A stretch of 64,000 nt of DNA from Phycisphaerales bacterium (GTDB lineage: Bacteria; Planctomycetota; Phycisphaerae; Phycisphaerales; UBA1924), in assembly GCA_020845755.1 (NCBI GenBank), contig JADLFE010000052.1, positions 1 through 64,000 on the forward strand, in the 5' to 3' direction. A model generated the notes under the pieces. That model had not been told where the DNA came from. It worked only from the letters and a program-made list of their open reading frames with translations, and searched no databases. Made by a program: the position numbers and the translations under genes. This document shows positions 39,701 through 46,743 of the stretch, in pieces. Within the stretch, counting starts at the first letter, position 1. The number at the start of each line of letters is the position of its first letter.

Positions 39701-40384
39701 CGAAATCACTGGTTCCAGGACAGCAAGGGCGACGTCTGGGCTCTCTGGCAGGGCGGCGACGTCCACCTGAGCAAGACCCTGGCCGGTCAGCACGAGTGGG
39801 TCCTCACTAACCTGACCGATGCGGCGGGGCTCTCGGGCTCAATGCACTTCGCCCCAGGCTCGCTCTCGGGCATCACGACCGGCTGGAACGCGTTCAACAT
39901 CCAGGGAATCCAGGACGGGAAGCTCATGGCATTGTGGTGGTCGCCCGAAGGCAGTGCCGGCCAGTATTTCGATACCGACGGCTCAATCAAGCAGGGCAAG
40001 GCCTGGGGCCTTCGCGGCAACGGCTGGAGCCTCAGCAGCATCAGCGACGCGATCATGCCCATTAACGACGCGGTCGCCACGCCCCCCACATCGTTCCGCA
40101 GTTACTCCGTGAGCCAGGGAAACAGCCGCACGAGTTTCGATCCCAGGCCCGATTGGTTCACCGCCAACAGCGGCATGTCCGTCGTTCTCGTCGACACCAG
40201 CGACCGCGTCTACCTCGTCTCATTCAACGTGTGGCAGGACGCCTTCGTGGACGGCGCACGAAACGATCTCAACTACAAGTGGATCATCGAACGCCTGGAC
40301 GATGTCCCCTCGTTCAAGAGATTCGGCATCGAGAGCCAGGAGCCCGCTTTCGAGCAGCAGTTCATCGCCGCGGCGAAACAGTAA
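33776..40384 (+). CDS. Giant secreted right-handed beta-helix repeat protein with CSLREA-like and choice-of-anchor-Q units
   Basis: 2,202 residues. The N-terminus has no classical signal peptide but carries LESRHLLA, the LExRxLL-type planctomycete export-associated motif, followed by VLNANDSGAGSLRNAILDA. Four long units follow. Each opens with an SLREAI-type segment and an ITFA...TITGPGAS block, runs through many short parallel-beta-helix turns rich in NSTISGN / ITNSTISGN, and closes with AANLGNGGI, VSCIVAGN, DAAHAGGL, VGVDPLLSPL and DQRG..ARGTSVDIGA. Two Ig/cadherin-like repeats (TLTASGAADLDGTISRVDFY, DANNNGVADASEL) come near residues 1720-1930, then an unrecognised ~270-residue C-terminal domain. 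It is presumably a cell-surface or released adhesin or polysaccharide-binding protein. Confidence 0.85.
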   Translation: MPCSDFGTSNIAGSARSWARQRSDAHARALRQRSGLAPTRAWPGIESLESRHLLATFQVLNANDSGAGSLRNAILDANTLPGADVITFEPGARGTISLAGSELILAESVTITGPGASELQVSGSNALRVFHVAPGAVVSISGLTIRNGYNLDTGGGIFNEGTLAIGNCTISGNWAQNGGGVQNNGTLSISNSDISGNTTQYAGGGLRNSGTAAITGSSITGNSAQDISYSSGGGIDNTGTLTITNSTISGNSSIENGGGINASGGSLTISGSTISGNSAWYGGGIFSSRSLTITNSTISGNTSQPGGQGGGLFTNTLQPVTIRNSTIAANLGNGGIHITDGSPVMVSCIVAGNTGGDILGGPVGGGSTNNLVQDAAHAGGLTNSVNANLVGVDPLLSPLSDNGGRTKTMPLQAASPALGAGLNPDSLTTDQRGGVFGRGTSVDIGAYQRQALALVVDTPSDVVDADTSAGNLSLREAIDFCNANPLADAITFATVMVWQTITLGGTELLVFGELTITGPAYNALSISGNNATRVFEIASNANVSIRELTIKDGNATSYAGGVLVNTNATLNISDTVITGSTSQDGAGGIHNEGTLTILNSTVSGNTAQTSHGGGINNNGTLTITNSSISNNTAQNSYSGGGVNNFGTLTITGSTISSNAALYGAGVNNSGGTFTITSTTINSNSAAGGSGGGVHNYFGNATGTITNCVISNNTATSGAGVANSSSTLIISGSTISGNAAAAEGGGIYNDASLTITNTSISGNTAINSGGGVYNPSGTLSVSNSTISGNLANTQGAGIGILSGSADIINSTISGNTAGNQGGGVYVSNASAIIRNSTIAANLGAGGIHIDQAFPLLISCIIAGNTGGDIDNGTLALGSINNLIQDAAHAGGLSNNVDGNLVGVDPLLAALADYGGSTKTMALASGSPALAKGLNPANLTTDQRGGPFARGTSVDIGAYQRQSFAFVVDTAVDESDGEYGAGDLSLREAIDAAGPNPGNDTITFATALNSQTITLGGSELLVKGDVTITGPGASLLSISGNNASRVFQIAGGANVAISGLTITTGKDGVYGGAGIYNNGTLTITNAVISGNNSLHRNGAGLYNGGVLSITASTISGNTCSSAGAGIFSEGTLTIANCTISDNYAELGGGGVFTTGGVLTITNSTISNNVSKFTGAGGVHTFSGTNTIVNSTISGNTGTGAVTAYGASTFAIRNSTIAANLGNGGLYITNGAAPVLVSCIVAGNAGGDILNGALGAGSTNNLIQDAAHAGGLSNGVNANLVGVDPLLSPLADNGGSTKTMALASGSPAIAKGLNPANLTTDQRRGLFARGTSVDIGAFQRQTFALVVNTLVDESDGNFGAGDLSLREAIEAAGPNPGNDTITFAAALNGQTITLAGTELLVKGDVTITGPGASLLSISGNNASSVFEIASGANVTISALTIKNGYAAGIGGGGIYNNGGTLSISNSFISGSTGYLGGALYNTGTLTISNSTISGNSAAYGGGLYAYQGAVTIANSTISGNSALGGGGVKNRSTLTISNSTLSDNSANVGGGLDNETTNLILVTITNCTISANTGSLSGGGFHGLGGAPTLRNTTIAANLGKGGIYIDAGAPILVSCIVAGNASGDILKGALGAGSTNNLIQDAAHAGGLTNNVNGNLVGVDPMLSSLSNYGGPSKTMALQVGSPAINKGLNPANLTTDQRGSGFARLLGTAIDIGAIEFSAIPTLASLSVSANSVVRGQNVTLTASGAADLDGTISRVDFYRDANNNGVADASELIGSDSNPAGGYTLAYNTIGLPLGSTMFLARAVDNDTLVSAPKSSSATITNAVPTIASLTTSAAVFVVGQGVTLTANSAADADGTIARVDFYRDANANGVADSGELVGSDSNPAGGYTYSLTSTQSGVVPVGSVKFLAIATDNNGAASAPRQGSATAQSPADHFIEVYTAAPKAADGLVDGDWIADSLKSTVSNVATSDAYWGARNHWFQDSKGDVWALWQGGDVHLSKTLAGQHEWVLTNLTDAAGLSGSMHFAPGSLSGITTGWNAFNIQGIQDGKLMALWWSPEGSAGQYFDTDGSIKQGKAWGLRGNGWSLSSISDAIMPINDAVATPPTSFRSYSVSQGNSRTSFDPRPDWFTANSGMSVVLVDTSDRVYLVSFNVWQDAFVDGARNDLNYKWIIERLDDVPSFKRFGIESQEPAFEQQFIAAAKQ
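33950..38930 (+). repeat. Four long coding repeats inside the giant beta-helix gene
   Basis: Unit starts are near 33950, 35140, 36660 and 37800, so lengths are about 1.2, 1.5, 1.1 and 1.1 kb. Units 3 and 4 are the most alike at DNA level: the stretch around 36721-36920 and that around 37855-38050 differ by scattered bases only, and the closing blocks near 36540-36640 and 37660-37790 also match closely. Within units, ~60-bp helix turns such as those encoding TITNSTISGN recur dozens of times. Such identity implies recent internal duplication and possible length variation between strains. Confidence 0.8.
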
Positions 40385-40424
40385 GCGACAATCGCCACCC
40401 ATCCATCATCGCGCGCCGTCACGG

Positions 40425-43400
40425 CTACACGCGCGTCGACGCGACCGCCCCCATCCCCGCCGAGGCGCGAACCCGGGTCTCGACCATGGGCCGCTCCGGA
40501 CGGGCGCGGTGTGTCAGGTAGCGTCCCAACGAGCGCATCGCCTGGTCGGCCGAGCGGAACACGGGAATGCCGCTCTCCCGCAGGCGTCGCACGAAGGGCT
40601 GGTACACCGGGCCCGAATCGACCACCGCCGCGATCGGCTTATCGCTGTACGCGCCCAGCCGCGCCAGCACCTCCGCCAGCGATTCATGCCCGGCGAGTTC
40701 CTCCACCGTCGCCGTGAGCGCCGGTGTCAGCGGGACGGCCGAAACGAGGATCGCGTCGATCCCCTCGCAGTCGAGCATCGCCCGCGCCGCGCCCTCATAC
40801 GCCGCCTCGCCCGCCATGGGCGTCAGGTCGAGCGGGTTCCGAACGTTCACAAGCCCGGTAAGACGACTCTTCTCCATCACCGCCACGATCTGTTCGCGGG
40901 CCGAATCGGAGAGCGCCGGGAGTTGCACTTCATACTTGGGTCCGCGGATGCGGTCAGCCATACCCACCGTCTCAAACCCCGCGTTCGAGATCGCGCCCAG
41001 GCGCGTGCCGCGCACCACCCTGGTGTGCAACGCCGCGCTCAACTCGAGCAACTGCTCGAACTCGACGAACGTTTCCGCCACCAGCGCCCCGGCGCTGGTC
41101 GCGCCCGCCTCGCAGATGTCGTAATCGCCAGCGACCGAGGCCGTGTGCCCCGCCGCCGCGTCGCGCCCCTGGTCCGTGCGCCCCGCCTTGTAGAAAACCA
41201 CCGTCTTTCCCGCGTCGGTGACGACACGCACCGCCTGCAGCATGTCCAGCCCATCCAGGTCATTGAACCCCTCGACGTACACGCCCATCGTGTGAATGTC
41301 GTCGCGAGCGCCCACGGCTCGGAGCATGTCCGATACCGTCAGGTCCACCTGGTTGCCTAGCGACACCGTGAGCAGCGGGTCGAGTGTTTCGAGATTGCTC
41401 AGACGCGTGATGATGAACGCGCCGCTCTGCGACAGGAGCGCCACGCCACGCCCCGCGCCCGCACCGCGCCTCTTGTCGAGCTTGTTCTCGGGGATGAAGA
41501 ACGTGTCGTAACGCCCGGGACGCGACTGCACACCGAGGCAATTGGGCCCGAGCAGCACCGGCGCGGCCCTGCCCGCCTCGCGGGCACGCTCGATCGATTC
41601 GCGCATCCGCCTCGGAATATCACGACTCTCCTGCGTCTCGCCCGCGCCGCCCGGGATCACAATCGCCGAGCGCACGCGCCCACTGGCGATGCACTCGTCC
41701 ACGATGTCCGGAAGTTGCCCCGCCGCGGCCGCGATCACCAGGAGATCGGTGTCTCCCGGAAGCGCCGCGATGCTCGGCACGCACGCCACGCCGTCGATCT
41801 GGTCCGATCCATCCTTGATCACACGCAGGGCCGACGTGTCGAACCCCGACGCCGCGATGTTGTTCAGGATGATGCGCCCAAAGTTCTGTCCCTTGTTCGA
41901 CACGCCCAGCACCGCGATCGAGCGAGGCTCGAGCATCGCCCCGATCTGCTCGACCGGACGTGGACGCGGACGCAGTGTCGCTGTCGCCAGCCTCCCACGT
42001 CCATCCAGCGGCGTCATGTGCTGACGCCGGAAAGCGAACGGATTGACCTCCAGTTCCGCCATGTCGGGGCCCGTCACGCCGCGGTCAACGCAGAACCGGC
42101 GCGCCAGCCCGATGAACGCGCGGAAGCACCTCAGCAGTTCGCCATCCGAAACAATCCTCCGGTGCCCACGCGCCTGCCCTGAGATCATCTCATACGCCGC
42201 CGTCTGCTTGAACAACTCGAAGAACCCCTCGGCGCTCGTCTCCGTCGCGACGGCCTTGGCCACCGCCACGCCGGGCTTCATCACCCGCGCCAGGTACTCC
42301 GTGTCCACCCCGCCCAACCCCGCGGCCACCACAGGGCCGAACTCACGCGTCGCGCGAATCCCAACGAACAACTCCTCGCCCAACCCCTGCCCGCCGCGTT
42401 CCACGAACTCGATCACGAGCACGCCCTCAACGTGCGCGCCACGCGCCCGATGGACCGCGATCAGTCGATCGATCTCGTGACGCACCGTCTCGTACCGCTT
42501 CGGACAGAAGACCACACCCTTTACGTCGGACTTGTGCACCACGTCCGGTGAAACGATCTTCAGAACGACCTGCTCGCCCGGGAACGACGCCAGCACCTCC
42601 TCCGAGATCAGGTTGTCCACGCCCAAGAACACATGCTGCGGCGGAGAGATCGCGCCGACGAACTGGATGATCTGGTACACCTCGTGCTCAAACAACTGCC
42701 GCCGCCCCGACTCGTGAACCTGCGCCAGCAGCCGCTCCACCGCGTGCGCCTCGGCGCCCGATAGGCGATCGTCGATCTCACCGGGATCAAACGCCGGCCC
42801 CTCCCCCGCCGACCACGCGAGGAGATCGTCCGCGCTCAGCGTATCAACCCAGTGCCTGACGACCCGCGACGCCCCACCGCGCTCCAGCCCGCTCATGTAC
42901 GCCCTCGCCGCACCACGCCCCAGCCGCAGAGCCCGCCGACCGGATTCGATCACCTTCTCGCCCTTGCCCGCGAACATGACCCCGATCGCGCTCTCCAGAT
43001 CCTCCTGGCTCAGGCTGATGAACAGCGACGCCGCGCCAAGCATCACCATGTTGTCGGCTCGCGTTGAGCCCGCGGCACGCGCCAGCCGCTGGGCGTCCAC
43101 CACCACATGACGCGGCGTCGACGTGATCCGATCGATCACCTGCTCCACCGCCGGATAATTCCCGATGTTCGCGAACGCGTTCGCCGACGCCACCACCACG
43201 CCGTCCGGCGCCAGCATGTGAACGTATCGCAGCGCCTCCAGTGGCTCGACGGCAACGAGCACGCTCCCACGCCCCGCCGGAATGAGATCCGAATGGATCA
43301 CCTCATCAGAAACGCGCAGGTGCGACTGCACCGCCCCGCCACGCTGGCTCATCCCGTGAACCTCCGCCTGCTTCACGTGCAGCCCACGCTCGACCGCCGC

Positions 43401-43472
43401 GCCCGAGATCGCCTTGGCGATCGAGAGAATGCCCTGCCCGCCGACGCCGGCGATGATGATGTTGTGCTGCAT
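40425..43472 (-). CDS. Fusion: indolepyruvate oxidoreductase beta subunit + ADP-forming acyl-CoA synthetase (beta-alpha)
   Basis: 1,015 residues from the ATG at 43472 (the longer frame upstream is a shadow of iorA). Residues 1-195 are an IorB/2-oxoacid:ferredoxin oxidoreductase gamma-type domain: IIIAGVGGQGILSIAKAIS, QAEVHGMSQRGGAVQSHLR. Residues ~200-470 are an ATP-grasp domain like the ADP-forming acetyl-CoA synthetase beta subunit (VVLKIVSPDVVHKSDVKGV, ELFVGIRATREFGPVVAAGLGG, MAELEVNPFAF). From ~500 on is the CoA-binding/ligase alpha part (SIAVLGVSNKGQNFG, LLGPNCLGV, LLSQSGAF) with the phospho-histidine in AAAGHTASVAG. The enzyme would make an aryl-acetyl-CoA with IorA and then convert it to the acid while forming ATP. 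IorA lies 16 bp upstream. Confidence 0.85.
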   Translation of the reverse strand: MQHNIIIAGVGGQGILSIAKAISGAAVERGLHVKQAEVHGMSQRGGAVQSHLRVSDEVIHSDLIPAGRGSVLVAVEPLEALRYVHMLAPDGVVVASANAFANIGNYPAVEQVIDRITSTPRHVVVDAQRLARAAGSTRADNMVMLGAASLFISLSQEDLESAIGVMFAGKGEKVIESGRRALRLGRGAARAYMSGLERGGASRVVRHWVDTLSADDLLAWSAGEGPAFDPGEIDDRLSGAEAHAVERLLAQVHESGRRQLFEHEVYQIIQFVGAISPPQHVFLGVDNLISEEVLASFPGEQVVLKIVSPDVVHKSDVKGVVFCPKRYETVRHEIDRLIAVHRARGAHVEGVLVIEFVERGGQGLGEELFVGIRATREFGPVVAAGLGGVDTEYLARVMKPGVAVAKAVATETSAEGFFELFKQTAAYEMISGQARGHRRIVSDGELLRCFRAFIGLARRFCVDRGVTGPDMAELEVNPFAFRRQHMTPLDGRGRLATATLRPRPRPVEQIGAMLEPRSIAVLGVSNKGQNFGRIILNNIAASGFDTSALRVIKDGSDQIDGVACVPSIAALPGDTDLLVIAAAAGQLPDIVDECIASGRVRSAIVIPGGAGETQESRDIPRRMRESIERAREAGRAAPVLLGPNCLGVQSRPGRYDTFFIPENKLDKRRGAGAGRGVALLSQSGAFIITRLSNLETLDPLLTVSLGNQVDLTVSDMLRAVGARDDIHTMGVYVEGFNDLDGLDMLQAVRVVTDAGKTVVFYKAGRTDQGRDAAAGHTASVAGDYDICEAGATSAGALVAETFVEFEQLLELSAALHTRVVRGTRLGAISNAGFETVGMADRIRGPKYEVQLPALSDSAREQIVAVMEKSRLTGLVNVRNPLDLTPMAGEAAYEGAARAMLDCEGIDAILVSAVPLTPALTATVEELAGHESLAEVLARLGAYSDKPIAAVVDSGPVYQPFVRRLRESGIPVFRSADQAMRSLGRYLTHRARPERPMVETRVRASAGMGAVASTRV

Positions 43473-43488
43473 GGTCGCGCCTGTGAAA

Positions 43489-45219
43489 CTAGGCCGGCTG
43501 CCCGGCCGGGGTTGTGCTGCTGGTGGAGTGAGACGTGGATCCGTTGCTGTTGCACGCGCACCCGCACGGACCGGCGCAGGAACGCTCCGCTGCGACCGGC
43601 GCGGCATCCTTCGACTGCCGCTTCACGTGGATGCACGCACGCCGTGGCACGATGACACTGAGCCCACGGTGATCGATCTCGCGCCGGATCAACGCGACGT
43701 TGGATTCGTGGTGCTTCGCCAACGGGTCGATCACGTGCAGGTGCTCGGGCTTCACGCCCAGTCCCCGAACGATGTCGATGAGCGCCTGCCCGCACGACAT
43801 CGACTCCTGCGTCCCCGTCATCCCCACCGTCGCGTTGTCCAGGATGAACACCGTCATGTTCGCATCCGCTCGCGCGGCACCCACGAGCGGAGAAAGCCCC
43901 GAGTGCGCGAACGTCGAGTCGCCGATCGTGCAGATCACCGGGTGCGACCCCGCCTGCGCCGCACCGTGCGCCATCGAGATCGATGCCCCCATGTCCACGC
44001 ACGAATGAACCGCGCGGAACGGCGGCGCTACCCCGAGCGCATAGCACCCGATGTCGCTGAACATGTACGCATTGCCCAGCGGCGCCGCCGCCTCCACGAT
44101 CGCACGGAAACTGTCCGCGTGCGGACACCCCTTGCACAACTGCGGCGGACGCGCCGCCAGATCACCCAGCGGGAGCGCCGGACTGACATACGTCGCGCCC
44201 AGCGCCGCCGCCACGCTGTCGGGCGTCAATTCTCCGTCCAGCGAAAGATCTCCCGTCAGTTTGCCCCGGATCGCCTTCCCCGGTACACCCATGATCCCGT
44301 TGAGCCGACGCTCAATAAACGGATACCCGTCCTCAAACACGAAGATCTGATGGCAGTGCTCCACCAGCCGCCGGATCATCCCCGTCGGCAGCGGGTAACG
44401 ACCGATCTGAAGCAGCGAATCGTCCTCGAACCCGCCCAACGCTTCTGCCACATAATTCTGCGCGATGCCCGCCGCGATGATGCCGCGCGCACCCGCCAGT
44501 CGCAGCCTGTTCTCACTCGCCTCCTCGGAGTCCCGCACCAGTTGCGACTGCAGGTCCAGCAGACGCCGGTATCGGCGCCGCGCGTTGCTCGGAACCAGCA
44601 CCCAGTCATTCGGATCCGGCCTCGGATACGCTCGCGCCGACAATGCTCCGCCGACCACGCCCTCAGAATCCCTCTCCTGCCGCGGCGTCACGTTCGCTCG
44701 GCTGTGACACAGCCGCGTCACCATCCGCACCATCACCGGTAGCCCCACTCGCTCCGAATACTCGAACGCGTCCAGCACCTGGTCATACGTCTGCTGCTGC
44801 GTCGCCGGCTCAAACAGCGGCAACTGCGCAAACTCGTGGTAATACCGCGTGTCCTGCTCGTTCTGCGATGAGTGCATCCCCGGATCGTCCGCCACGATCA
44901 CAACCAGCCCCGCGTTCACACCCGTGATCGCCGAACTCATGAACGGATCGGCCGCCACGTTCAGCCCGACGTGCTTCATGCTCACCAACGCACGCCGACC
45001 CGCGTACGACATCCCCAACGCTTCCTCGTACGCCACCTTCTCGTTGGCCGACCACATCGCACTGATCCGACTCCCCGGACCGACGCGTCGTACATGATCC
45101 TCGATATATTCGAATATCTCCGTGGCAGGCGTCCCGGGGTACGAAAACGCCCCGCCAATCCCGGCGTCAATCGCCGCGCGGGCCGCGGCCTGATCGCCCA
45201 AAAGCAACTCGTGGCGCAT
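43489..45219 (-). CDS. iorA: Indolepyruvate:acceptor oxidoreductase alpha subunit without canonical ferredoxin tail
   Basis: About 576 residues from the ATG at 45219; GGGAGG lies 7 bases upstream. The N-terminal pyrimidine-binding domain has LLGDQAAARAAIDAG, SYPGTPATEIFEYIE, EKVAYEEALGMSYAG and MKHVGLNVAADPFM. The TPP-binding domain has PQLCKGCPHADSF, SDIGCYALG and GDSTFAHSGLSPLVGAARADANMTVFILDNATVGMTG. This decarboxylates arylpyruvates (transaminated Trp, Phe, Tyr) to aryl-acetyl-CoA. The usual C-terminal 2x[4Fe-4S] ferredoxin domain is missing: after SVIVPRRACIHVKR the protein ends with a short CAGPCGCAC segment and a Ser/Thr-rich tail. The electron route may therefore differ or use a separate ferredoxin. 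Confidence 0.85.
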   Translation of the reverse strand: MRHELLLGDQAAARAAIDAGIGGAFSYPGTPATEIFEYIEDHVRRVGPGSRISAMWSANEKVAYEEALGMSYAGRRALVSMKHVGLNVAADPFMSSAITGVNAGLVVIVADDPGMHSSQNEQDTRYYHEFAQLPLFEPATQQQTYDQVLDAFEYSERVGLPVMVRMVTRLCHSRANVTPRQERDSEGVVGGALSARAYPRPDPNDWVLVPSNARRRYRRLLDLQSQLVRDSEEASENRLRLAGARGIIAAGIAQNYVAEALGGFEDDSLLQIGRYPLPTGMIRRLVEHCHQIFVFEDGYPFIERRLNGIMGVPGKAIRGKLTGDLSLDGELTPDSVAAALGATYVSPALPLGDLAARPPQLCKGCPHADSFRAIVEAAAPLGNAYMFSDIGCYALGVAPPFRAVHSCVDMGASISMAHGAAQAGSHPVICTIGDSTFAHSGLSPLVGAARADANMTVFILDNATVGMTGTQESMSCGQALIDIVRGLGVKPEHLHVIDPLAKHHESNVALIRREIDHRGLSVIVPRRACIHVKRQSKDAAPVAAERSCAGPCGCACNSNGSTSHSTSSTTPAGQPA

Positions 45220-45410
45220 CGCGAAACCTCCCGCATCCCACCCCGAACAGTGCGAGGGGGCGAGGATTGCTTCCAACCACATCCACTATATGACCGCACC
45301 CGCGCCAAGGAAGAATTTCACCCGCTTTGCGCCCAACTCACTCGCCTTCTTCTTCCCATGCGGCCCGCCACACCCACCGCTCGCCTCTGCTTTCCTCGCC
45401 TCGGATGACG

Positions 45411-45434
45411 TGCCCAAGCCCGGCTTGGCGGGCA
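45411..45434. repeat. Inverted repeat / potential hairpin in iorA upstream region
   Basis: AAGCC and GGCTT flank a single C, with outer arms TGCCC and GGGCA separated by a three-base bulge, giving about ten paired bases. There is no T-tract and it sits between divergent genes, so an operator or attenuation role is as likely as termination. Confidence 0.35.
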
Positions 45435-45460
45435 CAACCACGTTCTTTCCCTCCCTCTTC

Positions 45461-45492
45461 ATTTGCCATTTGGCCCTTTGCCAGTTGGCCCC
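45461..45492. repeat. Short tandem repeat, TTTGCCA / TTTGGCCC type
   Basis: Units TTTGCCA, TTTGGCCC, TTTGCCA and GTTGGCCC follow each other directly, an imperfect 7-8-base tandem repeat. It is one of three different heptamer-type repeats within 1.5 kb around the SUMF1-like gene. Confidence 0.55.
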
Positions 45493-45546
45493 TTCTCCCC
45501 CCTCCATTCCTCATCGCCGCGCATACCGTCCGTCGATGGAGGTTCT

Positions 45547-46560
45547 ATGAGCCGCCCCGCCTGCGCGTGCCTCGCCGCCTGCCTCTTCCTCGCATCCCTC
45601 GCCCTCGCCCAGGACTACGACTTTCAGTGGGTCACCGTCGGCGCTCCGGGCAATCGCGCGGTCAACCTCGACGAAGTGAGCGGCGATCGATACTCCCCGG
45701 CCTACAACCGCGGCTCCGTCGCATACTCCTACCGCATCACGCGGTCCAAGCTCGACGTCAACCAATACCTGCAGTTCCTGACCGCCTACACGCCCTACTA
45801 CACCGGCGATGTCGGCGACATCAAGTACGTCGGCTACTGGGGCAAGGTGCGAACCAAGGACGACGGCTCGTACGAGTTCTTCCCGCGAACCGGCGCGGGA
45901 CACTATGGGGCGCGGATCACCTGGGAGATGGCCGCCCGCTACGTCAACTGGCTCCACAACGACAAGCGCTCCGACTCGGCCTTGTGCTTCGAGCAGGGCG
46001 TCTACGACACCAGCACGTTCTACCGCGACGCAAACGGCGTGTACCATCATCAGACCGACCCCAGCCCCGGCGCGAAGTTCTGGATACCGAATCTCGACGA
46101 GTGGATCAAGGCGGTGTACTACGACCCAAAGGTCGAGAAATACTGGACGCGACCAAACTCGTCGGATCGGTGGCTCATCGAAGGACTTCCGACTTCTCCA
46201 GAGCCGCTGACGGAAACGATCGGGCACACGCTTTGGGAAACGGATCAATCGCGCGGACTGGGTGGATGGAATCTCGGCCAGTATCCGGCTACGCAGTCGC
46301 CGTGGGGCTTGATCGATGTTTCTGGAACGGCGAGAGATTTCACGTCAAATCGAACCCAATACCCGGGAGAAGTCAGTTTGGGCGGATCGATGGCCGGTGA
46401 TGTGCTGTACTTCTTCGACGACATGCTCAATTACCGGCGCACAGCGAGCCTCATGAACTCTCTTGAGGGGCTTCGAATCGCGGCCGTCGTGCCAAGTCCA
46501 TCTACACCCCTCGCCGCTTTGACATTCTTCCTCATCGTCACCCCGCGCCGCTGCCGCTGA
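45547..46560 (+). CDS. Secreted SUMF1/FGE-fold protein with PEP-CTERM-like tail, catalytic Cys absent
   Basis: 337 residues from the ATG at 45547; TGGAGG lies just upstream. The N-terminus is an export segment (CLAACLFLASLALAQ). The mature part has the SUMF1-type layout seen in planctomycete secreted proteins: FQWVTVGAPGNRAV, GSVAYSYRITRSKLDVNQYLQFL, ARITWEMAARYVNWLHN, FWIPNLDEWIKAVYYDPK, SPWGLIDVSGTARDFTSNR. The region that would carry the Cx4C catalytic pair of true FGEs is replaced by AASLMNSLEGLRIA-type sequence, so it is probably a non-enzymatic fold. The C-terminus VPSPSTPLAALTFFLIVTPRRCR resembles a PEP-CTERM sorting tail (VPxPS motif, hydrophobic stretch, basic end). Confidence 0.75.
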   Translation: MSRPACACLAACLFLASLALAQDYDFQWVTVGAPGNRAVNLDEVSGDRYSPAYNRGSVAYSYRITRSKLDVNQYLQFLTAYTPYYTGDVGDIKYVGYWGKVRTKDDGSYEFFPRTGAGHYGARITWEMAARYVNWLHNDKRSDSALCFEQGVYDTSTFYRDANGVYHHQTDPSPGAKFWIPNLDEWIKAVYYDPKVEKYWTRPNSSDRWLIEGLPTSPEPLTETIGHTLWETDQSRGLGGWNLGQYPATQSPWGLIDVSGTARDFTSNRTQYPGEVSLGGSMAGDVLYFFDDMLNYRRTASLMNSLEGLRIAAVVPSPSTPLAALTFFLIVTPRRCR

Positions 46561-46689
46561 TCGCGCGCCCGCTGCGCTCCGCGTGCCACCGTCTGCGTCT
46601 TCGCGGCGGTGCTCTTCTCTTCCCCTCTGCGCTCTCCGTGACCTGTGCGATTCTCTTCTCTGTGCTTGCGCTGTGGTGAGGCTTGCCTC

Positions 46690-46722
46690 CCGAATGCCGA
46701 ATCCCCAATGCCGAATGCCGCG
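46690..46722. repeat. Tandem heptamer CCGAATG-type array
   Basis: Successive units CCGAATG, CCGAATC, CCCAATG, CCGAATG, then a degenerate CCGCGTC. This resembles the short tandemly repeated repetitive (STRR) heptamers known from intergenic DNA of some other bacteria. Confidence 0.6.
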
Positions 46723-46743
46723 TCTCCTGGTTAGCACCCGCTG

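Larger units (their letters stand above)
45220..45546. other. Divergent promoter region with hairpin and tandem heptamers
   Basis: This is the spacer between iorA (minus) and the SUMF1-like gene (plus). It is pyrimidine-rich on the plus strand. It contains an inverted repeat centred near 45421 (TGCCC-AAGCC / GGCTT-ggc-GGGCA) and a short tandem repeat at 45461-45492. No gene is seen. Confidence 0.45.
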
